Below are positions 1 through 14,121 of a DNA stretch of 64,000 nucleotides, in pieces; the stretch's first letter is position 1; the number at the start of each line of letters is the position of its first letter. The DNA is taken from positions 742,501 to 806,500 of the forward strand of contig RCSZ01000011.1 in assembly GCA_014898425.1 (NCBI GenBank), read 5' to 3'. This DNA is from Botryotinia globosa. Lineage: Eukaryota > Ascomycota > Leotiomycetes > Helotiales > Sclerotiniaceae. A program made the translations under genes and the position numbers. The notes beneath the pieces were generated by a model. That model did no database searches and was not told the DNA's origin. It saw only the letters and a list, made by a program, of their open reading frames with translations.

Positions 1-1667
1 ACTTTGAGAAGATCCCATAATAGCACATCTCCAGCAGTATCTAAAGTCAAAACCCTCCTACGATCATTCAAAAGCTTGTGCTTCACTAGACCATGTTGCC
101 CCTCGATAGTTTCTTCGGGTAATGTATGGATTGGAATAATCACCCCCAAATCCTGATCCACAATTGGCTCGGATGCTTTCCCCCCACCATTGACTACAGA
201 GAAATTGGTGACAGAATCCGAATCTCTCATGGCTGGCGCCGGAAAGCTTGCCGTATTTGAAATCCTCAAAATAGATTTGAGAGGAATCTCTTTCTTAGGT
301 TGCCCATTAGTGACAGGGGGTGAAGCCGCCCTAGGTTTTGACGCAGAGCTACTGACACGATGACGCTGATAGGCTTCTGGGAATTGCATGTCTGATCCGG
401 TATCGACATCTGCCCAGCGATTAATAGAGGAACTTGACGTTGCCGTCCAGATATGCTCCCCGGAAGCAATGACTCTGGTAACACCATCATTTTCTTGCGC
501 CAGCGCCAGCGAAACTCCATCGTCTAGTTCCCCGAGTGTACCTCTGATGTCTGTTTTGGCTACTAATCCAGAGCGATCACTACTGTAAAAAACGCCAAGC
601 GATGGATCCTCAGAAAACAGCGACCAAACACTATCATTGTGCATCGTGAGTGTATGCATACATCTTCCAGCCGTCATACTCCACACTTTAACTGTCTGAT
701 CCGAGCTCGCTGTCATAATCATATCGCCCGCTTCATTAATCAATATATCCCTAACATTATCCGTATGGCCCACAAACTTTGTGATTCTCTTCCCCGTCCT
801 CGAATCCCATAAGCGCACAATTGATTCTGGTCCTCCAGCTGCCAGTATATTGCTTCCCGTACTCAACGCATACACCGATCCCTTTTCAGAAGTATCTTCA
901 TCACCGACTTCAATTTCGAGTTGTTTTCCGCCCCCATTCAAATCCCAGAGACAAATTCGTCGGTCCAGACCACCCGAAGCAACCCAATTGGCGGTATTAC
1001 CAGGACTGGCGAGGCATTTGACATAATCCGCATGCTGTCCAATTGTCACTGGCTCACTGTCCTTCTCCAAAGGTCTCCAGACCCTCACAGTCAAATCGCT
1101 CGATGCGCTCACCAGCGCTGTGTTATTTTTCGCAAGTACTATATCATTAACCCAATGCGTGTGAGCTTGAGTTTGCGCTCTGAAGGTGGTCGCAGACTTT
1201 GCTTTAGATTCGGAAGAAGGCGGATCGTCGAATGGATTATTGGTGGGCGGTTCTTTCGGTCGCAGATCCAAATTTAGATCCCAGGCGCAAATAGCACCGT
1301 CTCGGCCTCCTGAGTATCTTTGTCTCGTTAACCCATGCGCCCTTCTCTACTCAAAGCTCTTCTCTTAAAGAACTTCACTAACATATGACCAAAGAAGTAA
1401 AACCGCAACACAAAAGCCACAGGACTCACAAAATTGATTGCTCACTATCCACGGCCAAACCATTCACACCCAATCTATGTCCGCCCGGAGAATTCGCAAG
1501 TGGTAAGACTATAATCGCGCAGATCAATTAATTAGCTTATGAATAATATTTTGTTCTTTCCTGTGTCCCGTACGGAGAATCGATGCGACGCCCTCACACA
1601 CAACGAAATCAGGGGCTGTTGACATACCGTAACTTATTCTCTGCCGTGCCTTCTTGGCCATCGCCAT
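1..1667 (-). CDS. WDR48/Bun107-like WD40 repeat protein (partial, 3' end outside window)
   Basis: Exons on the minus strand are 1667-1628, 1508-1430 and 1317 to beyond 1; the phases join exactly (40 and 79 nt, then an open frame to the window edge). The product starts [13 protein letters not shown] and then reads through several WD40 units with motifs such as [59 protein letters not shown] and [13 protein letters not shown]. It ends in the window with the signature [19 protein letters not shown] and [16 protein letters not shown], which I recognise from the WDR48 (UAF1) / fission yeast Bun107 / budding yeast Duf1 group. In that family the beta-propeller binds and activates USP1/USP12/USP46-type deubiquitinases. 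The C-terminal ubiquitin-like part lies outside the window. The family call is fairly sure; the partner is inferred. Confidence 0.85.
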
Positions 1668-2449
1668 CTTATCTCAGAGGCTTGCCCTCTATCATTCGCA
1701 TGAAAACAAATTTATACTTGTTTTGCGTCTCTATGTACAAGTTTTGAAACTTTCTTCTATGTATGTTTGATTGACAGTCACAAAGGTAGAGGTTGGTTTA
1801 TGCTGCAAACAAGGTGAGTAGTAAGTGACGGATTGCAGATTGTAGGATCGAGGTTAGCAGCGGGTTTCGGTTTATTGAGAGATTAGTGGGGATTCTAGAA
1901 GGATGAACTGCAGTTCGTGGGGGAGTTAGCATTTTAACCGGGGTATGTGTTCATCATACATGTTGGTTTGTGGTATGTTTATGATAATAGCCACGAGCTA
2001 TGAGCCATGGGTTATATTGATATACGGGATTCACATTGTTGGAAAGGTATCATGAATGTGCTTTGTGATTATTCAAGTCTCGAATTATTATATAATTTTG
2101 GATTTCCCGACCCAGTATTACTAGCTATGTGCGAGTCAACCGACTAGGTAGTATAAGTAAGCAGGTACAAGGCTCTATCAGATGGAATAGATCATGCCAT
2201 CTTCTGCATGTGTTCGTATCAATCATACGGAGTCATCACCCCGAGCTTATATCATCCATCCAATGAGCTTCGTTGCCCTCGTCTTTTCTTTCCCCTTCCC
2301 TTTGCACTTTCTTGACCAAGACTCCATCTTTCAAAATGCATCTTTAACACCCTTCCGGCAACCTGCCATTTTTTATACAACACATAATGGGTATCGTTCC
2401 TTTGTCCTTGCTATAAAAAAAACGCCTGTCCCAAAAACACGAAACAACT
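1668..2449. other. Intergenic: upstream region of the WD40 gene, downstream of the SUMO protease
   Basis: About 780 bases separate the start of the WD40 gene from the stop of the next minus-strand gene. It contains AT-rich stretches and a TAGGTA-type motif near 2145, but I see no coding pattern. It should contain the promoter and 5' leader of the WD40 gene and the 3' UTR of the protease. Confidence 0.6.
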
Positions 2450-4129
2450 TTAAAAAACTCCCCGGCCCCAAGCGAAATCTCCTTGAAAGCCTTGGTTAAT
2501 TAAGAGCGCAGCGATATTCCTTCTCATGGTCGTCATATCCGTCCCATTATAACAGTCAGTATTGACGCCCAGAGCAACGCAAAGAGCATTTGTACAGACA
2601 AATACTCCACAATCATAACCATTCATTTGTCGAGTGCATCCAGTGTTTGGGGTCTTCCATTCATCTTCTTTGTAATCCGCACCGAGTTGAAATTTCAACC
2701 ACCCTCGCATTATTTTGATGAATGTCTTTGGAGACCCTTGCAAACTATCGAAATACTCAATAGTTCTAGCCATGGGTCGTACAACTCCAACAGTCCAATG
2801 ACTACCTCTGCAGATAGGAACAAACACCGTGTCAACCTGAAGCAACGAGACTCCGGGAGCCTTCTTCCTACCCATCAGACGTTGTGTACTGCTCGGACCT
2901 TTCTTATCTAAGTTTTCGTAAAAGAAGCTGTTGTGTGCTATAAATTTTGGCACTTTCCCCACAGGTTCCCCAAAATCCTTTGCCTCTTCTTTCGCGAATT
3001 CGTTTGCAGCTTCCACGACCCATTCAATATAAGTGTTGATAATCTCATCGTTGAGCCATGAGTTTCTGCCCAGTAGAGTTCCAAAGTCTTTATAATGTAA
3101 CGGAGTGCCACCCTGCGATTGGGTGATTGGCAAATTCCCATTTTTTCGAGCGCGATCCAGAGCTTCACGAACAATGTCCTCCCATTTATCGTCCAACGCA
3201 TGTACTAACCGGTTCGATGGATCTCGTCGTGTCAGTCTGCGTTCCTTTGCAATTCGAATTTTCTCTTGCTTTTCCTTGAGTTCTTGCGCTTCACGTTCCT
3301 TCTTGTGTTTTTCTTGAGCTCGTGTCGAGATAGCAAGCGGTGAGGGTCCAGATTTATTGTCTTGTTCATCATCACCAAAAGTTAATATTGTGGCCAAACG
3401 GTCGTTCAAAGAATTCTCAACAGTGACCGTCGCTGAGGATGAGCGCCTCAAGTCTCTCATCGATTGGAGGCGTATACTGGGAGCTTTGCGTGATCGTGGT
3501 GTCCGTAGCGTATCTGCTATCGACTTTGGTCTTTCTTCTTCATTTCCCCCCTCATCATCATCCGAAATTACTATAACCTCTCGTCCTACAGGTTTCGTAG
3601 GAGCACCGAAGGCTGGTGGAATCCATTGCGCATCGGTCTCTGCCCTCAGCTCTTCTTCCGACAAGCTCTTTGATTTGTCCATTTTTATTGATGCTGTCCT
3701 TCGTTGACATGATGAGGTTCTTCGGTGCTTGTCGCTTCTTGATTTGTTTCTCTGCCGCTTGACCGCAGTTGACCCATCTTCTCTCGCTTCTGCCCTCTGA
3801 ATATGTTCGTCTGCGACTACTGTAATAAAGGTCTTAGTGACTACAGTGAATTAATATGAATACGGCAGTACCACTCACCATCAATGTTGTTGTAGCTCAT
3901 GTCTGTATATAATGGATCGACCCTTCTACGAAACCATTCCACGGCGCCCCAAAACCAACCCAATATAGTCTCGAACATTTCGTCCCCGTGAATCGGCTTA
4001 CCAAAATATCAGCTCCTATCTCCTTGAAAGCCCTAAGCTAATAAGGCTTTGAGGGTCTGGACATACCTCAATAACCTCTATCGAATTGTGAGTTAACTCC
4101 TGACTAGCTTTGCGCTTAAGACTGGTCAT
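2450..4129 (-). CDS. Ulp1-type SUMO (sentrin) protease, peptidase family C48
   Basis: I assign three exons: 4129-4067, 3996-3879 and 3819-2450, summing to 517 codons with matching phases (516 residues). An ATG at 3682 lies inside exon 3, and starting there would miss the first 106 residues. The C48 domain covers roughly residues 300-510. The catalytic set is visible: His401 in HWTVGVV, Asp418 in EYFDSLQ, the oxyanion Gln458 and Cys464 in QMNGYDCGVF. The substrate-side motif NSWLNDEIINTYIEW is also present. Enzymes of this family process SUMO precursors or remove SUMO from targets, usually at the nuclear envelope or in the nucleus. The N-terminal half is charged and has a short aromatic segment (MFETILGWFWGAVEWF) near residue 28 that could be an amphipathic membrane or pore-binding helix. 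Ulp1 rather than Ulp2 is my preference because the catalytic domain is C-terminal. Confidence 0.9.
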
Positions 4130-4806
4130 GACGGAAAAGCGAAATTCCTTTATTGCTGGGATTGCCCAACATTGAGAAGTACGTAGAAGTAATGTTCTCA
4201 ACTGATTTTGGAGTCTTACTGATTGATGTCGATTGTTGATAGTTGATGTGCTGTTCCTTCAAGTGGGCTGAAATTTGGGAGAGATTGCATGTAGTTGCGG
4301 TTTATTGGAAGAGCGATGGTTGTGAGATTTGCGGCAAATCAATGATGAAAGAAGAAATGGAGAAATAAGTACTAGGTACCTTACCTTACCCTACCTACCT
4401 AGGTAGTGAATGTACGGGATATGGAACTTGAGGTTTGGAGGAGGACAAAGCTTTTTGATTGGATGAGAGTTGCTGGTGCCGGAATCAAAAGCAGGGGCTG
4501 GTTATAGCTAGGTTCAGGCCTCGTGAGTGCTAATTGAAAACAATAACAAAGATAGGTAAGATCTGACATTTTATAAGTACACTCATTAAATATATATCAA
4601 TTATCAAAATGATCAATACTAAATCATTACATTTGTATGCAGTCTTATTAACATGGTTCATTCATCCGTCGGTATATTCATTAACTAGGTACCTAACTGC
4701 TAAGTATAATAGCAATACACGCTCTTGCCAAACTCCAATCCAATCCAATTCCATACATCATTGGTATCAAATCATACAATGCATACCATGTCTTGACCTA
4801 TTGAAT
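4130..4806. other. Intergenic with palindromic CTACCTAGGTAG motif
   Basis: This is the promoter side of the SUMO protease and the 3' flank of the monooxygenase. A perfect 12-base palindrome CTACCTAGGTAG lies at 4395-4406 and a related ACTAGGTACCTAA near 4684. No coding signal is seen on either strand. Confidence 0.6.
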
Positions 4807-6870
<2,064 letters not shown>

Positions 6871-9140
6871 TGTTGTGACTGTATGGCTAAGAGCGAGGAA
6901 TTCAGAAAATTTGACAAAACAGAAAGGGAGCTTGATTAAAGCAAGATGACAAGAAGAGGAGAATGGTTATGAGAATGCAACAGAAAAGAGAAGGGAAACA
7001 TGACACTTTAATAAAAAATGTCAACTTGCCGTGAACTACATATTGAGGTCGGAAACTTCGAACGGCATTTCATTCGGACGCCATTGATCCATCCTAAAGC
7101 TCGATTGACTAGCTTGATCTAATCCCGAAGAGCATTGAAAGCCAGAAAGGAGTGTCAGAAAGGTATGAAATGGTAACGGGAAAGCCCACGGCAAGTTCTA
7201 CTTGGAAATATTGCGGGGAAGGGTGGTTGAAGGTGGAGAGTGAACCAATCATATCGCTTGTATTGATTGTCATGAAATGCAACTCGTATCGGCTTCGAAA
7301 TTCGGTAGCTGCTAGGTTAGTTTTAAGCTTGGTTTAAAGAAGTGGACGACTGGGGCCAAGCTTCCCGAATCCCAATGTATTTGCTGGAAACGGCTGCTCG
7401 TAGCAATAAGTAAGCTCGGCGAACTTTCGGTGAATCATGTGACAAAGGGTAAGAACGACCATCAACCACAAGAATCGACCAAAGGTCGATTGGCCTTGAT
7501 GATTCAACATCGGTAGGAGAACTATCATACAAGAGCCGTTGCAAGGATTCCGGGAATCATCAGGATACATGAAACTCGGGCAATATCCCATTTCGTGGTG
7601 GAGATACCCAATGTGTTCAGTACGTATACGTCATGGACACGGAGCCATGATCATTGGCAAAGCAAAATGCAAAGTCCATGACGAAACGCTGTTTGCTGCT
7701 ATATATTTCATGAATTCTCTTGAAGCTGGTCATCGTTATATGAACGGCAACTCTGTACTCGAACCTCACAACACAAAAGAGGCTCAACAGACTCCAGAGC
7801 CGCGTTGAGAGAATACTTCCTCGGCTGAAGGCGACAGTGACGCATGATGTTCACTGAGACGAAATTGGGCACCAGTGAAAATGAACTCAATATAGACGAC
7901 TTGATTTTTCACGTCGGTGGTATAAGAGTTCCTAGCTGGGGGGCAGCTCTCAACTCGACTGACTCCCAACAATCTTAGACATCGGATGCACTCGCGATAG
8001 CTGATACAACTCTCATGTTTTACCGGCGGAGCTGAGAATGTGAACTGTGCTCTTAACCTCTTACGAAGGGCAAGCATGGCTTTGAAGGGTCCAAGGAAAT
8101 CATGCAATGGGTATCACTCCGTATCGACTATGCAAAACTTCTTTGTAGGGTATTGTGGAACCAGAACTGCAACGTAGAAGCATAGTACCATACCATACTT
8201 CTGATATGATCTCAAATATATCATCAGGCGCATGCATCAAAGCCGTACTCTGCAAGTTGTCCGGATTGAATTTGAATAGGTATCGAAAGCAACTTTTTTC
8301 TTGGTAGACACACAAGATGAAGTTCTCACACCAATCGTGGCAAATGGAGTAAGATGAGTTCAAGAAGGGTATTTGCAGTAGGTTTTGCCAATCTGTGTTA
8401 TTGGTGGTAGTATGTTGAGTCGAAAGATAATCGCACCTTCCTCAAATGTTGCAATTCCTTCACTTGAGAGAGAATATCGTACGATGGAAGAATGGAAATT
8501 CCCGCGTCTCTGTCCAAAGATGACAACCAGATGGACATTCTTAAATAAAGGCCTTTAGATGAGATATTGTGCAATATGCACTATTATTCGTCTTCAACTT
8601 CTCACTTCACCGTGGCAGCACTAGGAGTTATTCAAGACACCTGCAATACAAATTATCTCTGACAACCGAAGAGATTCCCTTTCACTTTCGACTTTATCGG
8701 ACAACAACAAGACAACCAGCCGATTTCTTACTTACTACCTTTACTTTTTTCTCTTCTTCAAACTGTCAGAATATCTACACATTACAAAATTCATTATTGT
8801 TTCTTGAACTATACTATTATAGATCGACAGATACGATTCCACTGCATTCAAGAGGTTTTCTTAGGCACTGAAGAAAACGTACACTCCCTCTTCCTCATTT
8901 GTGATGAAATTTGTTTCCATCTTCCAACCTGTGAAAACAACAGGACGTTACAATTACTTGATACCTTTCTTTCAGCCAGTATCATTCACTGGTCTTGTTC
9001 ACTGAAAATCATTGTCCTTTTGAAGTTGTGTTTTGGCAGCAATCGTCACTATATTCGTACTGTTCACTTAGTATAATTGCTGGTTTGACATTGTCATAAA
9101 CCGTCCAGTCAATACTCTATCTGATGTCCATGGAAATGCA
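6871..9140. other. Long divergent intergenic region and pyrimidine-rich leader
   Basis: About 2.3 kb separate the monooxygenase start and the next plus-strand gene. Short ORFs here overlap on both strands and show no family motif, so I treat them as noise. The part from about 8560 to 9140 is pyrimidine-rich on the plus strand and probably is the 5' leader of the gene at 9141. Confidence 0.5.
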
Positions 9141-9144
9141 ATGA
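9124..9144 (+). promoter_or_regulatory. Six-codon upstream ORF overlapping the main start codon
   Basis: ATG at 9124 opens a frame of six codons (MSMEMQ) whose TGA at 9142-9144 overlaps the main ATG at 9141 as ATGA. If the mapped start is correct, ribosomes reading this uORF would terminate on top of the real start, a layout compatible with reinitiation control. Whether the uORF is in the mature leader is not known. Confidence 0.4.
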
Positions 9145-12100
9145 TGAAGACCAATTGCATCCAAGGGGATAGTCCATCAGTATATGACAATGATGACATG
9201 ATACACCCAATCCTGGGCAATTATCATCTTCCTGTGGAGATAGAAAATTCACGGAAGCAATCGGGAATGCATAACCTCTCTCGAGAAGGTTGGGGTGAAG
9301 AGAGTGAGTGGAGTGTTTTCAACCTAATCATTTATAAATCCTAATTGACAATTTCTAGAATGTCGTAATTATTTGATCCGACTTTGTTCAGATGGTAAGC
9401 AATGCAATCCGACATCTTACACCTTTGTACCCACCCATTCTGAAAGGCTCGGGTTTCAGTCTTCAGGGAAATCCGAGCAGACTTCCCGAGTTGGCAAACA
9501 GTACTTCATTTTGGTCATCTGATTTTCTTTTGTTCGACCTACCTAGTATACTAATTTTGAAACCCATTTAGTGCCTCGAAATTTCCCATATAAGGATGGG
9601 TTGCGCATATTGCATCCTCGACTTCAAGAAAGATTTGGCGATGAGAATGTTGACTTGGCCCTGGGAGTATTGGAGGAACTGATCGAAGTTGAAGAGCCAC
9701 CGCCGTTTCCAGCTTCTGTTTTCCAAAGATGGAAGCACGAACATCTTCGTAGAAAGGTAAGTGTTCAATAAGCCATTACATGCTCCTCATCTTTCTAACG
9801 GGGCTGCAGGAAGACTTCACCAATCCACACGCTCCGCATACTGCAACAATTCAAGCGCCAGTCGTGCCTACTCAAGCACTCGTTGCGTACAGAGAAGAGC
9901 AGGCACAGAGACAATTCGCTCAGCCACAGATAAGTCCTAGCGCTATTCCATACTGCGAATCGTGCAACTCGAATATTGCCCACCAACCTAGCTGGAAGAT
10001 TGACCATAGCGTATTTGTCTCAGTGGGAGGAAAGCCGGCAACTTTGGCATACTGCCCAACACCCGAAGAGCTTCACAAGGGAATGTGGGATCCTGAATAT
10101 GGTCGTGCAGGCGTTTGTGTGCGGCCGAATACTGCCCCAACAAGTCCGCCTGGCTCGGCAATGGAAGCCATTGGATCAAGTGCAACACCGTCAAAATATT
10201 CCACTCCTACTCGATCTTTCATGAATAATGCGAAGAGAGAGCTGGGGCACAGGGTGATGAGTGCTCTCTCAGAGACTAGAGAAAGTCCAAGCAACATGGC
10301 TTCTGACCGAGTAGAGTTGTTAGATATCGAAAGATGCGAGAAGTTTCCCCGCGATAGGGTATCTACCAGCTCCGAAGCTTCTAGAAACATTAGTGAACAG
10401 AGTGAAGCTCGCAAAGTCTCCAAGATAATGAACGTCAACCTACCACCAGGCCGCGAAATCCCGAATGCAAATTTCGCGAGAAAAAACGAGTTGATTTTGA
10501 GCGGACCATCAAGTCTAGATTATCTTCTCACTTCTCGTCAGCCCACTCTTGATGAGGTTGTCAATAAAATGTTGGATTCGAAGACAAATTGTCCTGGTAC
10601 AGCCACCTCAAACATCGATATTAGTGCTCCTCCGTCTAGTGAAGACGCCAACCCACTCCGTTCTTACTTGAGTACTTACTATAGTCTTCCAGCCAGTCCC
10701 AGCGATTTCTTTGATGGCGGACTTGACTACAAGTGGGACACTCCAGACCCTATCGAGAGCGCGGAAAATGAAGTATCCAATACGTTTTCCGTTTCGGGAG
10801 CCGAGGAAGCGCCACAGTCAACTCATCTTATATATGGAGATAGCCATAACATCACAGACGACTCTCAGGTTGAGAATGGATATCATGCGCATACGACTGA
10901 CTGTGTTGAAAACATCAAGGCAAGCAAATTCTCGATCTTGGACAGCTATGACACGAAACTGCTTGAACTCAAAGAGCAAGAAATGCTGTATCCTACGGTG
11001 TATGTACCTCCTCCAAAGAGCGACGTTCTGAAGATTAGAGACCCAGCAGTAACCTCAAAGAATGCGGTTCCTGAGAAAAGTTTAGCACTAAGCTCTGAGC
11101 CTTTTGTAGAAGAGCATGAACATGAAAACCGCAATAGCTACGATGGTACATGTCAGTCCTGGGAATGTCGATACAAACAAGAATACCGAAAATCTTCCGG
11201 GAATCTTGTGAGGTGGAAGGAGCCATCTTCGGAGTATGATGAAGAATCTGAAGAGTCCGAAGAATCTCGGCTATCACCAGACATCTACAGTCCCCCATCG
11301 TCTCTTGATCCCCTTAACAAGTACAAGGGCTTTCCACGCAGTACAAAACAGCTTTCACGAAAAGCAAGTAACGTTTCGTCCAACTTTGAGGTCGATTATT
11401 TCGAAAGTTACAACGCTGAAACTGAAACAGCCCAGAACATGACGTTCCCAGAAGTAGAGAACTTCGAAGAAGCGAATGTGCCTGAAGCATCGAAGTCACA
11501 ACTTTATACCTCACTGGGAAAATTAGATATTACACCACCAGGTCGATTGTCTGAGCGTTCATACCTTTCAAAAAATCAGGTTCCGATAAGAAGTAAATCT
11601 TCTGCCGCTTTTGGTACACAAAAGGCGGGCAGCCCAACAAGTTCGATTCCCATGACAACCGAGTTTCCACTGACTTCACAGTCACAAACGACAACAAATC
11701 AAATAAATCTTGCAAACAAACACTTGTATAATTCGTATTCCTTGGAATCTTTGGTCGATCCGCCTTCATCTGTAGTTACGTTCGAAGCAGTTCAAAAGCA
11801 GGGCATGAATTTCGACGGCGCAGCGGATGTTTGTTTGCCAGAACAAAACAATAGATCCAAAGTAGCGACTCGCGATGATAGATCCAAGAACAACGATGGC
11901 GATTCACTTTACAAAGAGAATAATGTAAGCGACGCGGCGAAAAGATTCTTGATGGAACTCAATCAAGGACGTCTCCCTACCTTACAATCCCCAGTAATCT
12001 GCCCTCCGCAACCTTTGTATATCTGCAAGCAACCGAGTCAAGTTCAATTCGAACAAGCAACAGATCATCAAGATAACAACTACAACCACGGGCAAACCCG

Positions 12101-14121
12101 CTATCCACCTAGGTCATCTTCCATTCCAAAACGCGAGTGTCTGGGGTCTATTGAGCAGGCCACGCCTTTTCTAGTTGACGAAGACATTGCAACCCGTGAG
12201 CAAAACAATCGCAGCACAAAGGACTCGCAGATGTCAAGAGATCATCCAAGCACACCTGAGACTACTGCACGCTCAACTGTCTCTGAAATCAAGCAATACT
12301 ACTTCTCTGACACCTCTGGCACCTCTGGTGGTTTATTTGGTGACTTCATTCCAATCGGAACTCCCGGATCTGTTTATTCTCCTCAACCACAACAGCCATT
12401 GTACACGATGCCTGTTCATAGGTAAGCCAAAAAATACATCAATATTGATACTTTTCTAACATGTATTAGTTCTTCGCACAGTCGCAATGCTGGAAATTTC
12501 AGAAACCCATACGCATTTGAGCCAGAGACACCGCTGAGTATTGATGAGTCGCGCCAGACCACAATGACCGACTTTATGCATATTGATGAAAATGTCAGGC
12601 CTGCCTGGTCACCAAGTCTTGGTCATGTTAAAAACTCACGGTCAGTTGGCCATGCGGCAAATAGCAAAGATCTTTTGATGGCGCCCCAACACTCAAGTGA
12701 TGGCCATGCTCATGGACTCCAACGTAGCGGCACATCACCAAGTATTACGCCGTTGCGATTTGCAGCACGCGAAGAATCTCCTGCTCCTGATCATCGAGCC
12801 TACCATGCCGCTGTCGATTCTATCTCGCCAATCCTTCAAAACGCTTTTACAACTCGAAGTCTCCCCAACCGCGGCCGCGCTGCTACTGCTGAACTGTCTC
12901 GAGTTTCTGTCAATAAAGGTGCCAGAGAAAAACTTCCGCAGCCATCCAGCTCGCCGGTTTATCAAGCTGCACGAAATTATCAACGACCATCGCGTTCCCC
13001 AGTTCGTATGCCATCTGACGAGCACCGCAAGCAGTCTTCACGCCCATCTGAAGAAGACGTGCCGGATGGCAGAGGTCGTTCTTCAACATATTCCCCAGTC
13101 CGAAAGGAGGCAAAATCAAGTGAAAGCAATGAGTCTTATTCGAGCACTGCTTCGACGAAAATCAATCGTCAGATGACTCGATCCCCCACAAAGAATCTGG
13201 TCGACGTAGCTGAAAAGGAAGAGCCTGATTCTCACGACCAGGACCTGCTTCCGATTTCTCCCAAGAAGAGATCGCGTTCGCCAATGAAGAAAATGTTCGG
13301 GGAGCATGGCTGGCTTGGCTCATCTCAAAATGAGGTCCGACCAAGTGTTATGTGTTCAAAGTCGACTCAAAAGGTGGATAGACCCAAGAAGCCTGGAATG
13401 ATGGAAAAGATTAAAAATAAAATTGAGGGCTTCGTAAGTGTATACTATTCTATGTACGATTTTTATTACTGACTTTGAGTAGGCTGAAAAGGCCGACATG
13501 AAACTCGACAAGAATCGAATATCAGTTTTGTCTATTTCCATCAACCCGTATGAGCAGGCTAGATATTTAGTTGAACTTGAACTTATGATAGTTCACACAG
13601 CCAATACCTTTCTCATGATACAATTCAGCCAGGGCCGCATGTCCATAGATAGCATCAAGAAGACTGTGGACACATGGAAGAACAAGGGACGTCCTGCTGT
13701 AGTCGAATTCATGTATGACCAAGGCACCCAGCGAGATCTAGTCACTGCCAATCAGTATAACTTCCGATTTCATGGCAACCGATCAGGTGATGATGTTCGT
13801 ATCTCATCTATGCTTTACAATTGGAAACAGGTGGCATCTCTCATGTCTATCCGTACCTTCTGTAATGCAGATACTGTTCTCTTGAAGCTGGTGTTCGATG
13901 TAGAGCAGATATTAGAGCTCATTGGTGGTTCAGAACAGATTATGTTTCGTCTCCAGCATCTTCGGTTGTCAATCAACGAGGCGATTCGCGTTGCCAAAGT
14001 TGAGAGGGCTACTTCACGAAATGGCCATGAGAAGCAGTGGGAACCACAATCATCGTCAAGCATTTCGCACAGTGATCCATATGAAGGTATGAAGCTCGTT
14101 CCTGAACATCACGCCAATTAA
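9141..14121 (+). CDS. Large Ser-rich protein of unknown function with ordered C-terminal domain
   Basis: I assign six exons: 9141-9303, 9359-9394, 9572-9756, 9810-12421, 12470-13433 and 13483-14121. The sum is 4599 nt, giving 1532 residues with consistent phases. Exon 2 is only 36 nt. I do not recognise the family. The first ~130 residues look folded (PYKDGLRILHPRLQERFGDENVDLAL). A Cys pair (YCESCNSN) lies near residue 178. Most of the middle is low-complexity, Ser/Pro/Glu-rich and probably disordered, with SP-rich basic stretches in exon 5 (RSRSPMKK) typical of phosphorylation targets. Exon 6 is a compact ~210-residue domain with alternating hydrophobic segments, for example ISSMLYNWKQVASLMSIRTF and a Leu-rich stretch around DVEQILELIGGSEQ. 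No membrane segment or signal peptide. It could be a scaffold or regulator; that is inference only. Confidence 0.75.
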
